A stretch of DNA of 64,000 nucleotides from Sebastes aleutianus (GCA_916700875.1 CAKAKS010000032.1:3989001-4053000); one strand, 5' to 3'; shown: positions 44,522 through 55,900, counted from the stretch's first letter. Made by a program: numbers and translations. Notes: generated from the letters alone by a model not told the origin.

Positions 44522-47092
44522 AGGGACTGTTTGTAACTTTTTACAGGTATAAATCTACCGGGTTTGGGATCCCATGCGCGCTCGCATATTTTTACCGTTC
44601 AGCAGCAGCTCCTCTCCTCACAGTTTCCTCTAGCGCAAAGGTCAGTATTGTGCGCATGACCAAAACGTAGCGTTTGTTGCGCTCATACAAACAAGCTAGC
44701 AGAGGTAACGAAAATGAGGAGAAGAGTTACCCCAAAAAATGGCAGAAAAAAGAAAGAAAACATATCATTTTCACGACGAATGGGAGGTAGAGTTTTTTTT
44801 TACCACTGTGAAAGGATCCTGCGTGTGTCTCATTTGCGGGGCAACTGTGGCGATAGCAAAGCGGCACAATGTGGAGAGACATTTCACTACATGTCACACA
44901 AGCTACCATGCTAACTACCCACCGGGCAGCGCACTGCGAGCAGAAAAAGCCCGCGAGTTAAAGGCAGCTTTGTGCAAACAGCAGTCTTTTTTCACTAGAC
45001 CGGTTAAAAACTCCCAAAAAGCAACCGAAGCCTCGTTTAGAGCTACGCAATTCTTGATGAAGAAAAAGAAGGCATTTACAGACGGGGAGGTTGTCAAAGA
45101 AGCAATGATGATAATTGCTAAAACTGTGCTTGAAGACGAGAAGTATGGAACCGATGTACTCTCCAGTCTCTCCAATGTTCAACTCGGGGCAACTACAATG
45201 GTAAGAAGAGTGTCGATGATGTCTGGGAACTTGGCCGACCAGCTGGACGGTGATCTGGCGAGGTGCCGGTGGTTCAGCATCCAGTGTGACGAGTCGGTGG
45301 ACAGCAGCAGTACGGCTCAGCTGATGGTCTTTATCCGGATGGTGTTTGATGATTTCTCCACAAAAGAAGAACTTCTGACACTACTGCCCCTGAAGACAAC
45401 TACGAGGGGAGTTGACATTTATAACGCAGTGAAGGAGTTTTTGGTGGAAAAAAAGGTGCCGCTGGAAAAGCTGGTATCAGTGACTACGGATGGGGCTCCT
45501 GCTATGATCGGCCGACACACAGGATTCGTTGCTCACTGTAAAGCTGACCCAGAGTTCCCAAACTTTCTGCAGTACCACTGCATCATACACCAGCAGGCCT
45601 TATGTGCAAAAGTGATCTGCTTTGAGCACGTAATGACTCCCGTCGTGAAGATCATAAACAGCATCCGCTCCAGAGCTAAACAGCACAGAACATTCAAGGT
45701 ACTTTTGGAGGAGCTGTCAGCTGAATATGATGACCTGCTACTACACACAGAAATCCGATGGCTCAGCAGGGGACGAATTTTGCAACGTTTTTTGTCACTT
45801 TTGGGTGAAATCAAAGAGTTCATGCAGTCCAGAGGTGAGGACACCGTGCTGCTGGAGGACACTGAGTGGATACTTGACCTTGCATTTTTAACGGACATTA
45901 CTGGGAAACTGAACAGTTTGAACTGTGAGCTGCAAGGCAAAGGTAAAACTGTCGCCGATATGATAAGTGCTTTAAATGCATTTAAAGCTAAGATGAACCT
46001 TTTCTCTGTGCATTTACAGAGAAAAAAAGTGCTGCACTTTCCCTCTGTGCAGATGGTGCTGAAAGACAATGCTTCTGCATCTGAGGCTTTTGACAAAGTT
46101 GCAGAAAAGTACTCTCAGGTCATAAACAGAGTTGGGCAAGAGTTTGAGAACAGGTTTTGTGACCTGGATCAGCTTGAGCCATGTGTGTCGTTCATTTCTA
46201 ATCCTTTCATGAACGTGGACATATCATGTATTGCTGAGCAGTTAAGTGCAACATTCAGCCTGGATGCTGAACAGGTGGAGATTGAAATTGTAACACTGCA
46301 AAATGACCTCCACCTCAAAGCCCATCAGGCTGCACCAAACTTTTGGTGCCTTCTTGACACAGAAAAGTACAGTGGTGTATGCGCAGCAGCTATGAAGGTT
46401 GCAAGCCTGTTTGGTTCAACTTATCTTTGTGAATCAGCCTTTTCTGACATGAACTTCATCAAGAACAAACACAGAACACGCCTCACTGATGTATCAGAGT
46501 TGCAGTGTCAAGTTACACACCAGAGTACAACACACTGGTTAACAGCATGCAATGCCAGGCTTCCCACTAACTGACAAAGAAACAGATAACAGATTTGGTG
46601 TCCAGTTCAAAGTGTGACATGATTTATTTAAAAATTTGAGTAGTACTGTCTAGCCTGCCTGGGGTGCGGTAAACCTGCGCTCTGATTGGCTAAGGCACCT
46701 CTGTGTGTTAACTCTTTGTGACCTCGGTTACAGCTGTCATCTCCGACTGGGTGCCGGTGTCTTCCCTGTTCTCTCCAGACGCGGTCGCGGAAGACACCAG
46801 CCGCGGTCTCTTCCTGCTTCAGCCTCCGGGGTTGAAGCAGGAAAAGCCAACACTAGGATCAGCAGTGATTCATGGAGAGACCTTCGTCTGGTCAGCTAAC
46901 ATTACTGCCACGCAGCTGAAATATAGAGTGATATTGTGGTTTTAGCTGACGTGTGTCACCTCACTGTCTTGAGCGATGCTCGTTCATGTCTATTTAGAGC
47001 GAGCAAGCGCGAGCCCGACGCTGACTTTCGTTGACTTAACAGCCACAGGTGTTGCTGTTAAAAAGCAATTCTGAAAGTTACAAATAGTCCCT
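44522..47092 (+). mobile_element. Apparently complete hAT/ZBED-type DNA transposon
   Basis: The left end AGGGACTGTTTGTAACTTTT matches the reverse complement of the right end GAAAGTTACAAATAGTCCCT. TTAA sits directly outside both ends (44518-44521 and 47093-47096). The element is about 2.6 kb and contains one long intact gene (44739-46574). An 8-base duplication normal for hAT was not found. Confidence 0.75.
44739..46574 (+). CDS. hAT-family transposase, ZBED/GTF2IRD2-like, intact
   Basis: A single uninterrupted frame of 611 codons begins at an ATG. An N-terminal BED-like zinc finger has Cys30-x2-Cys33 and His48-x4-His53. The middle contains the FSIQCDESVDSSSTAQLMVF and VTTDGAPAMIG segments, which hold acidic residues typical of the hAT RNase H-like core. 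HCIIHQQALC and EIRWLSRGRIL follow. The C-terminal dimerisation segment is STYLCESAFSDMN. The closest relatives I can name are the transposase-derived GTF2IRD2, ZBED5, SCAND3 and FAM200 proteins. The enzyme would bind the element ends, excise and reinsert the element in the nucleus. It lies inside matching inverted ends, so it is the element's own gene rather than a domesticated host gene. Confidence 0.9.
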   Translation: MAEKRKKTYHFHDEWEVEFFFTTVKGSCVCLICGATVAIAKRHNVERHFTTCHTSYHANYPPGSALRAEKARELKAALCKQQSFFTRPVKNSQKATEASFRATQFLMKKKKAFTDGEVVKEAMMIIAKTVLEDEKYGTDVLSSLSNVQLGATTMVRRVSMMSGNLADQLDGDLARCRWFSIQCDESVDSSSTAQLMVFIRMVFDDFSTKEELLTLLPLKTTTRGVDIYNAVKEFLVEKKVPLEKLVSVTTDGAPAMIGRHTGFVAHCKADPEFPNFLQYHCIIHQQALCAKVICFEHVMTPVVKIINSIRSRAKQHRTFKVLLEELSAEYDDLLLHTEIRWLSRGRILQRFLSLLGEIKEFMQSRGEDTVLLEDTEWILDLAFLTDITGKLNSLNCELQGKGKTVADMISALNAFKAKMNLFSVHLQRKKVLHFPSVQMVLKDNASASEAFDKVAEKYSQVINRVGQEFENRFCDLDQLEPCVSFISNPFMNVDISCIAEQLSATFSLDAEQVEIEIVTLQNDLHLKAHQAAPNFWCLLDTEKYSGVCAAAMKVASLFGSTYLCESAFSDMNFIKNKHRTRLTDVSELQCQVTHQSTTHWLTACNARLPTN

Positions 47093-47112
47093 TTAAGGCA
47101 AGAAGGTTTATT

Positions 47113-47563
47113 TAGTCACAGAAGGCCTACTCATAAAATGCACTGACTTCACTGACACCGAATCTCCCTCCAAACTAAATTGAAAAGCTGACGGCCCCTC
47201 AGTATGATCTGATCAACACCACGCTGGCAGATTGATTTGTTGACTATGTAATGTCACAGGACTGATAAATTCCATAGGTTGTGTCGGCCACGTAATGTAG
47301 TCGACAATGAACAACAGCTATGAAACTGAACATTAGCTTGATAATATTGTAGAATGTGAAGTTATTTGGTAGCCTACTGTGTGAGAGAATTTGTATTTTT
47401 ATGGATCAATAGGTGTGGCAGCAATCGCTTCAGGGTGTCGGATCAGGACACTATTTTGTGTTCAGGTGAGAGTGTAGAAACAGAGATGCAGAGTCCAAAT
47501 GTAGAGTTAAGGCTGTTTATCTTGATGCAGATCAAAGCATACAAAATAATGGTGTGTGAAATG
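47113..47563. repeat. Duplicated block B, inverted copy
   Basis: Reverse complement of 40588-41037, for example AGGCCTACTCATAAAATGC and GGTGTCGGATCAGGACAC. Confidence 0.85.
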
Positions 47564-47821
47564 AGCCTAATGAGAAATTAAAGTGTTAAATGCAAGGTCC
47601 ATCACAGTTTCTGTATATTTTTCATGGATGCACACATGAAAATAAATGTCCATTAGGCATCAATCATAGCAGGTGATGCCCAGCATTCTTCTCCTCATCT
47701 GTATTTCTCCCTCAGTGCTGTATTTGGGGGCCTACTCAGTGCAGGCACACTGATGGTACATGCACAGCGTATGATCAAGCACAAGAGATAGGAGGAGGAG
47801 ACATGCACAGAAGAGGAGTGC

Positions 47822-48312
47822 AAGGGATCAGGTGGAAGTGTCAGGTGTGTTGAAAGGATTAGCCACATAGTGCTTCTCACCTGCCGACATAAAGAAACAG
47901 CCCATAGTAAGAGTGTGAGAGAGAAAAGTGTCAATTACGTGAGAGTTCTGTATAACATCTGTAGAGACCCTGCCTGTAATTTATCACACACTTTTTGGAT
48001 AAAAGACATTCGTGTGTTAATGAAAAGAACAAAACAAAAAATATCTATGTATGTAGCTATGTACAGTATGTATTTATTTGTGTATTTATTTAGCCTATTT
48101 ATCTTCTACTGTTACCTCGATCCTGTGCTTAAAGAATGTTACACTTTTATAGAATGACCAAACTATCTTCTTGGCTTTTATTTTGACATGTATGCTTTCA
48201 CTTCCGGGTCACGTGACTGCCGTTCTTCGCTCTTCGATTCAAAAGAAGAAATGACAACAAGAAACTTGAAGAAACCAAAATTGGATTGTTTTTAAATTAG
48301 TTTTTCTTGTTT
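47822..48312 (+). repeat. Duplicated block A, copy 2
   Basis: Direct copy of 39814-40290, with a small insertion (about ATGTAGCTATGTACAGT) in the AT-rich part. Confidence 0.85.
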
Positions 48313-48821
48313 GGAAACAAAAAACTAACAGAGCCCCACTTGATTTTGTTTTTCGTTTTTGGTTTAAAACGAAAACATTTTTTTTTTGAATTCCAGAGGA
48401 ATAACGGACCATCGCTCTGCTTCGGGAGGATAAAACAACTGAAGATCACAAACATTAAGATTCCTCTGGACCGGGACCAGCTTTGAGGACGTTGTTGACC
48501 ATCACATGCATCATAGAGTGTGTTCAGATCCACGTACTTCCTGAAGTACACTTCAATGTAGTGCACTGTGTGCACTCTGTACTCACTTGAGTAGTGCGTA
48601 AATTTCAACGGCGTAGGGTCGTCTCAAATCGAATACTCTGTGGCGCACTGACCGGAAATGACGATCACAACATTTCACCGCGGCTCGCTACCCGCCAAAA
48701 TATCTTCTTCTTCTTCGGGGTTTTACGGCAGCTGGCCTCCTTTGTGTTGCACTGCTGCCTCCTTTAGGTTCTACCCGTCAACTACCCGCCAAAATATCTG
48801 CCTGCTTTGTTGAAGAAAAAA

Positions 48822-50318
48822 ATGAAAGCCAAGTGGAAATTACATTTCCAACAACGTCGCCTACGCCTACGGTGTATCCTCCTCCTCCTGTTGGCTGAAA
48901 ATGAACAGGTATGTTTACGTATTGTGTTGTTTTATTGTTATCTATGTGGCCCATAGACTATTGTTGAGCAGCAGTAATTTACTTAAAACAAACACGAACA
49001 AGCAGTCATCCAAAGTTGTATTTGTGCTGTAATCAGACTCATCATTACATAAAAGAATAGAACAGAGATCATTTATGCCAGAATACATCTATAAATACTA
49101 TTTGATTGTAACTTTGTGTAGTCATGCAAAGTGTAAATGCAAAAGAAAACACATAACATTGAAATGACTGAGTTTATTAAATATTAAATTGTCACAAAAC
49201 TTAACTAAATAAATAAATAGATATAGAAATAGAATAGATAAATACATAGATATTGATAGCTTGTCCTATTTGTCTTTCTCCAGCCTCCAAACCCCAGGCA
49301 GTACTGCCAGCTAAATGCCACAGTGCCAGTGCTGGCACTGTATTTTGACGGCCAGAGTGACCTGCGGATCGACTTTCGCCTGTCCAGGGCATCTTTTAAT
49401 GCCCTGATGGCAGCCATCAGCGAGGATGCTGATCACGGTTGGGGGCCTGTTATCGAGTCCCTGGTAATTTTGTTTTGGTTGGCTAGTGGAACTTCCTACC
49501 GTGTTGTGGCCAGGGCATTTGACATGCCCCGAACCTTAGTTCACCGGGCAGTCCACAAAACGAGCGGGAAGATATTGGCTCTCCTCTATCAGATCGTCCG
49601 TCACCCAACAGAGGAGGATCTGGTTGCCGTAGGAACAGGCTTTGCACGTCTGGCAGGGTCGGCTGTTTTTAACACGGTAGCTGGTAGTATCGATGGCTGC
49701 CACATTACAGTCAAGCCGCCCTCTGACGATGCAACCTGCTACCTAAACAGGAAACTGTTTTACTCCATCCAACTTCAGGCTGTGTGTGACCACACAGCAA
49801 AGTTTATTGATGTTTGCGTTGGTTACACCGGGTCTGTGCATGACGCAAGGGTGCTGAAAAACAGCCCTCTCTACTACGAGCAGAAGTACCCTCCACCGGG
49901 TTTCTGCATCATTGGGGATGGCGGTTACCCCTGCCTCTCCAACCTAATGACCCTCATCATACCATACCGCGAGCCTCTCCGCAACCAGCTGCAGGCTAGA
50001 TTCAACAGCCGTTTGTCCAAAGCCAGATGTGTTGTGGAGAGGGCATTCGGCATTCTGAAGACCAGGTGGAGAGCCATCTTCCTGAAGGCGCTGGAGGTGG
50101 ACATCCTCTACGTTCCGGAGGTGATCACCTGCTGCACAATCCTGCACAACATTTGCCTGAGCAACGGAGACCTGTTGGACCCAGACGTTGGTGTGGACGG
50201 GGCAGCAGATGACCTTCCAGACCATGGAGAACGAGCACCTCCAGGAGCCATCTGTGGAGCAGAGGAGAGAAACAGGATGGCAACCCTGTGTTATGCACCA
50301 GACCATGATTACATTTAA
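48822..50318 (+). CDS. PIF/Harbinger transposase (HARBI1-like nuclease), two exons, intact
   Basis: Exon 1 (48822-48908) starts at an ATG and ends CAG|GTATGT. Exon 2 (49284-50318) follows TTTCTCCAG. Both are phase 0, giving 373 codons plus stop, close to the 349 residues of human HARBI1. Counting from the GTG at 49323, the DDE triad is Asp124 in GSIDGCHI, Asp199 in IIGDGGY and Glu239 in CVVERAFG, all present. The N-terminal part contains a helical, DNA-binding-like region (FNALM...VVARAFDMPR). The nuclease cuts the element ends and needs its Myb-like partner for nuclear import and DNA binding in characterised systems. No frame break was seen, so the enzyme may be functional. Confidence 0.85.
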
Positions 50319-50461
50319 TTGATTAAATAATTTGGCTAATTTCAACACAAATTCTTGTCTGAACATTTCTTTGTCAATGACTTAAAACCTCAGAGTAACA
50401 ACAGTAATAAAGTAATCAGAATAACACCAATAAACAGATTGAATTATATATCTGTATTTAT

Positions 50462-51336
50462 TTATTTATTTAACAACTGCTGCAGGATGGCCAGGAACCG
50501 CTCCTCCCTTGCAGCGACCTCTCTGTCCCTCCTCTCCTCCCTCTCTCTCATCTCGTTGAAGAGACGCTGCTCGCTCTCTGCCGCGTCACGGCACCGTCTC
50601 TCCTCCCTTTCCACTGCCTCCGCATACCGCCTCTCCTCCCTCTCTAGCACCTCCTGGTGTCGCCTCTCCTCTCTTTCTTCTGCCTCTCTCTCCCTCCTGC
50701 CATCTTTCTCCCTGTCCTCCGCCTGCGCCCTCCTGAATTCCTCTGACTCCCTCACCTGCATCTCTTTCACGAACTCCACAACATCCACCCGCTTTCTTTT
50801 TGGGGTGAATGTTGTGGAGTCCGTGTCCCCTTCTGGGGTCAGTACAGAGGGGGGTGCGACCACCACCGCACCCTGGGAGGATGAGGCAATGAGGACAGGC
50901 GGCGTCACCGACGGCCTGCCCCCAATGCCTCATCCATCAAAGAGTACCACTTCCAGGATGCGGCAGTGGTCTCACCCCCCTCTGTACTGACCCCAGTTCT
51001 GGGGCACTTCAGGTCCTGTGGAGGAAAAACAGCCAAATACAAAGGAGAACATTTACAGATTATATTGAAATAGTAATAGTGGAGAGTCATCACTGTTGAA
51101 TGCTTCTGCTGGTGTTATGTTTGCACAAGTGAAAAGTAAGTAAGTAATGTCAAAGAGTCACTGATATATTTAGAAGTTGCCTTTTCATCAGCACAAACAA
51201 TAATTTAAAATTCACGTCCATAAAGGATAGTGACATGTGAAATATTGAAATAGACAAGCTAACCAACCAACCTTATACTTCTGCTTGAGGTTCTCCCATC
51301 ACCCTCCCCCCCACGCCTTTCTCCACAATGTAGGTC
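50462..51336 (-). pseudogene. Myb/SANT-like accessory gene of the PIF/Harbinger element, frameshifted
   Basis: On the minus strand an exon remnant at 51336-51272 ends WENLKQKYK at a donor AAG|GTTGGT. The next exon starts after CCTCCACAG at 51015 with DLKCPRTG. It continues through SWKWYSLMDEALG, then shifts frame at a run of five C (50919-50923) before PSVTPPVLIASSSQG. A long Glu/Arg-rich coiled coil runs to the stop at 50462-50464. This order (end of a Myb-like helix, Trp-rich MDEALG segment, coiled coil) is that of the second protein of PIF/Harbinger elements. An in-frame TGA also precedes WENLKQKYK, and the main Myb helices upstream were not found. It converges with the nuclease gene, with 143 bases between stops. 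Confidence 0.65.
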
Positions 51337-51991
51337 CTGTTTAAAATAAAATAGTAACAGGGTGTAGCGTTGTAGCTCCACATCTACATTGATAAGGTAA
51401 CTTATCGATGCCCATTCACGTGTCACTAGTGTAACGTTACGTTAGCTAACGTTAGCTTGCTGGCATTAGCGTTCATAATCCGACAACGCCTGAAAAACCC
51501 AACAAATATTCTTATGGCTGGTGGTCGATAACATTGCAAAGGAAGCAGGCTTGTTAGCATTGTTAGCATTCACGATATCGTTCATGGTTCGTTAACTGTA
51601 CAAACTCCTAACAGTTATCCAATAAACATTCTGATGACTTGTGCTCGACAACAATTAGTGCAAAAAAAAGCAAATGAGTAGATGTGAAACGTTATAACTT
51701 ACATTTATAAGGTGCGGCATTCACCCCCCGCAACAGCTCCTGCATCTTCTGCCGTCATTTCACAAGTTTGAATAGTGGTCGTGGCTCCGCCCCTTCCGCT
51801 ACGTAGCCAAGAGGGCGACAATTGAGTGTGGAAAGTGTCCAGCGTTCCACACTCAACGATCTGACCGCTTTGAGTACAACATCCGGGTACTTTGAGTGCA
51901 CTGCATTTGCCGTACTGCCCAATTGGAACGCACTTATGCACTCAAAATAATGAGTGTAAGTACAGAAGTATGCGGATTGGAACACACCCTC
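51337..51991. other. Right subterminal part of the PIF/Harbinger element
   Basis: A GTTAGCTAACGTTAGC palindrome cluster (about 51438-51460) and the terminal repeat region are visible. A minus-strand ATG near 51786 opens a very short frame that reaches a donor-like GTAAGT near 51700; it may be the lost first exon of the accessory gene. Confidence 0.4.
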
Positions 51992-53200
51992 AGTCAAGTC
52001 AGCACGCTGACACACTGACAGCTGTTGTTGCCTGTTGGGCTGCAGTTTGCCATGTTATGATTTGGGCATATTGTTTTATGCTAAATGCAGTACCTGTGAG
52101 GGTTTCTGGACAATATCTGTCATTGATTTGTGTTGTTAATTGATTTATAATAGTATATATACATACATTTGCATAGAGCAGCATATTAGCCCACTGCCAT
52201 GTTGATAAAAGTATTAAATACTGGACAAATCTCCCTTTAAGGTACATTTTGTACAGATAACAAATGTGTGATTAATCATGATTAACTATGGACAATCATG
52301 TGATTAATCATGATAAAATATTTTAATCGATTGACAGCGCTAGTATCTATGTATTCATTTTTATTAACGCTTAAATTTATTTATTATTTTAGTATTTTTT
52401 AAATAAATAAAAGCACTGTGAGATGGGAGGCTCTGATTTGATAATTTTTTTATGCACTCTAACCCAATGATGACCCACGTTGAATGACAGCTCCCTAATT
52501 TTCATAATGAAGTAGAAATGTATAAAGAAAAGAATACAGGAATAAATAAGTTAGGGGAAGTAAATAAGGAAGAAAATGCAAAGGGAAAATCATGCAGAAA
52601 TAAATAAATAAATAAATATACAAATAAATACATACAATTTGATAATTAATAAATAAATTTAAAAATGAATTAAAAACAAATTAAAATAAATGCAAAACAA
52701 CAAAGACAAAATAAATAAATAAATTAACAGATAAATAAATTAATTAAATGAGGCATGATACACACCCCACAGAAGTCTGTACCACTGACATACACATTCT
52801 TCCTAATAAAAAATATTGGAAAATAAATAAATAAAAGGGAAAATTAAATAGAGAAAATTAAATAGAGTAGATATAAGGATATAAGGGGATTAACACAAAG
52901 GTAAATGAATAAAGAAGCAAATTAAAAATATACATTTATGTCACATTTTATCAATTAATTCATGCCTACATTTATTTGTAATAGTATTATTGGTACATTT
53001 AATGACATATCTATTTATCTATCGAGTCATTTATGTATTTATTTATTTTAGATTTTGACAGGTTCCGTCCTCCATAGTGCTCAGACTGGATGAAAACTGT
53101 CTGATCCACTGGTCAAACTGTAAACTTGGCAGAAAAACCTGACTCAGTCAGAAGAGGAGTCTTCACTGTAAAACTAAAGACGATCCAGTGAGGACAGCAA
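51992..53200. other. AT-rich spacer with AAATAAAT runs
   Basis: Long AAATAAATAAAT-type stretches at about 52590-52760 and 52980-53050 dominate. No gene was recognised apart from possible 5' UTR sequence just before 53234. Confidence 0.55.
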
Positions 53201-53233
53201 ACACGGAGCAGATAGACGGTCTACCTGGACGTC

Positions 53234-53276
53234 ATGGATCACCTGTTGGTGCTGCTGCTGCTGCTGTGGAGCTCAG
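53234..53276 (+). CDS. SRCR gene exon 1, signal peptide
   Basis: The ATG is followed by a run of CTG Leu codons, giving a strong hydrophobic signal core. The donor is G|GTAGGA, phase 1. Confidence 0.7.
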
Positions 53277-53976
53277 GTAGGACTCTGCTTTAAACATGAT
53301 GTGTTATTACTCACACATTTATATTGATCTTTAAATCAGAGAACAAACTGATCACACACACCAACATCAAGTTTTTATTCACAGCTTCAGATGCACCGAA
53401 TCACTAAAATATCATCGTGCACCATGTCTTATCTTAACATCGTTTTCCAGCTAAAGGTTTTAGGGACGATCCAACAGGAATCAACAGCTCTGAAGAAACT
53501 TTTGGACTGTTGGTCGGACAAAAAAGACATTTGTAGATGTCAGCTTAAACAGAATCAACAGATTAATCAACTATTAATATAATGGCTAGTTGCAGCTGCA
53601 GTTCAGTCTCCTCTCAATGACTCTGCCAAGGTTAACACATTTAACTGGAAATGACACTCTGACAGCATTAATCTGATAGGAACATCTCAGCCCGCCCTGT
53701 TTGTCATGGTAACAGAAACCACATTCCTAGAATCTGTGATCTGTCAGCAGCTTCCTGTGAAATCACCAGTTTCGCAGAAATGCAAGTCAGAGAAGTTAAC
53801 GACTACTACTACAGTTCACAGAGTGTAAATATCATCCTTAATGGACAGAATTTAACAAACGCTAAGGCTGCGTCAAAGAATCTCAAAACAAACCCAAAAA
53901 GTTATAAAACAACCACAAAGAGATGTAAAATTACCACAAGTTGTAAAGCCACTACCAAGAAACTGAAAACAACCAC

Positions 53977-54190
53977 AACTAGAATGGCACTCAGAGAGCG
54001 CAGACCTCCGCCAAGGTGCGTGACTTTAAAAACAGATCACAGTTCACAGCACCGTGAGGGGGTCGGCTTGTTATTAACACGGTGTGTTTCCGTGTAACGT
54101 ATCGGCGGATGCCTCTCTCATTCAGCAGCCTTGTTATGTCTGTATAACGTTACACTGCGATGTCTCTCATCCCGTCATCTACCATCATGA
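53977..54190 (+). repeat. Dispersed repeat family R, truncated copy
   Basis: CTAGAATGGCACTCAGAGAG through CATCCCGTCATCTACC matches 29621-29823. The rest of the element is missing. Confidence 0.75.
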
Positions 54191-54353
54191 TCATTATAAT
54201 AAAAAATAAATAACCTTGGCAGATAAAGTGACATATTAACAGCTTTTATCTCACATGACTGACCGCCAGGCCGGTCTCAAGGCACCCCGCAAGCGGCTCC
54301 GTCAAACATCCAAAAATGTACTTAAAACAATAAATATTTGTGTTTTTCTACAG

Positions 54354-54386
54354 GACTCCAGGCTGAAGAAAATAACAATTCAACAG
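54354..54386 (+). CDS. SRCR gene exon 2, linker
   Basis: A 33-base exon after TTTCTACAG encodes GLQAEENNNST and ends G|GTAAAT in phase 1, matching both neighbours. Confidence 0.55.
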
Positions 54387-54490
54387 GTAAATAAAAAAAG
54401 AGAAATAAAGAAATAAAGTCAAGTCTCATTTGAATTTTTTCTTAAATTCACTCAAATCTTCTTTTACTGACGACTCTCGTTTCTTTTCAG

Positions 54491-54775
54491 AGTCCGTCAA
54501 GTTGGTGGGAGGAGACAGTTGCTGTGCAGGAGCAATGGAGCTGAAACATCAGGGAGACTGGAGACCAGTGAGAAACTATTACTGGACCCTGAAGGAAGCA
54601 GCTGTTGCTTGCAGACAGTTGGACTGTGGCTCTGCTGTTTCTGTAGAAGAGAGAGAGGAGTCCTCGAGCAGATATGTGTGGAGGATCAGCTCTGACTGTG
54701 CTCAGTCTGGATCTGCTCTGTGGGAGTGTGCAATACCAGATTACTCTAACTCCATCCTGAATCTCAACTGCTCAG
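54491..54775 (+). CDS. SRCR gene exon 3, complete SRCR domain
   Basis: The 95-codon domain begins ESVKLVGGDSCCAGAMEL and has conserved Trp, ACRQLDCGSAVSV and WECA features. Its Cys spacing fits the SRCR fold. The acceptor is TTCTTTTCAG and the donor CTCAG|GTAGGC. Confidence 0.85.
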
Positions 54776-54934
54776 GTAGGCCCATCAGTGACATCATCTA
54801 TGACACACATGCACCAGCTAGAATCACAGCAGACTGTCTCCAGCAGCCATGATGGAGTCTGTTGATCTGCTGCCTCTGTAAATCAGGTGCTGAATGCACC
54901 AAGATAAATATCTGTAGATATGAAATAGGTTTGT

Positions 54935-55199
54935 CAAGGTAGTCAGTGTTACCGGTGTTACACGGTGCTCGGGCAGACACCGATTATATTACGTCCCCAC
55001 CATCCGAATGCATCTGCTCCGTAAGGAGTCAGCTCAGAATAGCAGGAGTCATATTTCACACACACAGGACAAGAGAGAGTTGACAGACAAGACAATGGCG
55101 AAGGATTTGGTGTTGAAGCGAAAAGCAAACGCACCTATTTGGCAATATTTCAGATTTAAACCCAAATGCTATGAGGGAACCACAACCCTGCTCAGGTAA
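54935..55199 (+). pseudogene. hAT (ZBED1-like) transposase fragment
   Basis: After an end-like GTTACCGGTGTTACACGGTG, an ATG at about 55095 opens MAKDLVLKRKANAPIWQYF and RFKP, which resembles the start of a BED-finger hAT transposase. The frame is lost within 35 codons. Confidence 0.4.
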
Positions 55200-55400
55200 G
55201 CCTATCAGTGACATCATCTATGACATCATCTATGACAATAATGTACCCAGGTTGAAACACACGTGCACCATTTAGAATGGCAGCAGACTGTCTCAGCAGC
55301 CATGATGGAGTCTGATGAGTTGTTGCCTCGGTAAATCAGCTGCTGAATGCACCAAGATTTTTATTCTCTCCCTGGTTTCCCATCCATCCCTCTGCCTCTC
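55200..55400. repeat. Duplicate of the segment downstream of SRCR exon 3
   Basis: GTGACATCATCTATGACA, then AGCAGCCATGATGGAGTCTG and GCTGAATGCACCAAGAT, repeat sequence found at 54788-54905. A block including the exon's downstream flank was therefore duplicated. The hAT fragment lies between the two copies. Confidence 0.75.
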
Positions 55401-55419
55401 CTATTGACCCTCTTCTAGA

Positions 55420-55900
55420 GTCTGACCCTTAAAGGCTATAACTGATAAGTTAAGATCAGCCTGGTCTCAGGAAATAGGTGAGGGCAAAGATGATTTAACC
55501 TGGGAGGCTATCCAGGTAAGGTCCACCACTCTTCTATTTGTGCCAGACACGGGCTGATTCAGTGCAAAATGATCCACAGTGCACACTGGAACAGGTGATT
55601 GCCCAGAGTCAACCCAACTATTGATCCAACATGTATCCGCTGCCACAGAGACCCTGCAAATCTAATTCATGTGTTTTGGTCCTGTCCTTCCCTAACTACA
55701 TATTGGGAATCTGTATATAATACACTCTTTCAGGTGGCTCTATCCCTCTTGAACCGTCACCTGACGCTTCTTTATTCGGCGTCAAACTATTAGTGCAGCG
55801 TTTTGAAATGGCGCTCCAAATTGACCTTCTTTCGTAAAGCCATGCTCACATTGCAGATAAGACAGACCGAGTTAGAATATGAGGAAACAATAAAATAATC
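55420..55900 (+). pseudogene. L1-like LINE ORF2 C-terminal fragment
   Basis: The frame at 55599-55793 contains CIRCHRDPANLIHVFWSC and then PSLTTYWESVYNTLF, a Cys/His cluster typical of the ORF2 C-terminus of L1-type LINEs. Upstream codons are in another frame with stops. Confidence 0.6.

Larger units (their letters stand above)
48516..51991 (+). mobile_element. PIF/Harbinger transposon, near full length
   Basis: The left end GAGTGTGTTCAGATCCACGT and the right end GGATTGGAACACACCCTC are imperfect inverted repeats. ACTTC, AGTACA and AGTGCACT words follow inside both. Between them lie a two-exon nuclease gene on the plus strand and a Myb/SANT-like gene on the minus strand, the usual two-gene content of this superfamily. 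The 3-base target duplication could not be fixed. Confidence 0.8.

Noticed and set aside
45533..46096. Minus-strand frame of 187 codons
   Set aside because: It is antisense to the intact hAT transposase and has no recognisable domain.
50355..50990. Plus-strand Ser-rich frame of 211 codons
   Set aside because: It is antisense to the Glu/Arg-rich coiled coil of the PIF/Harbinger accessory gene.
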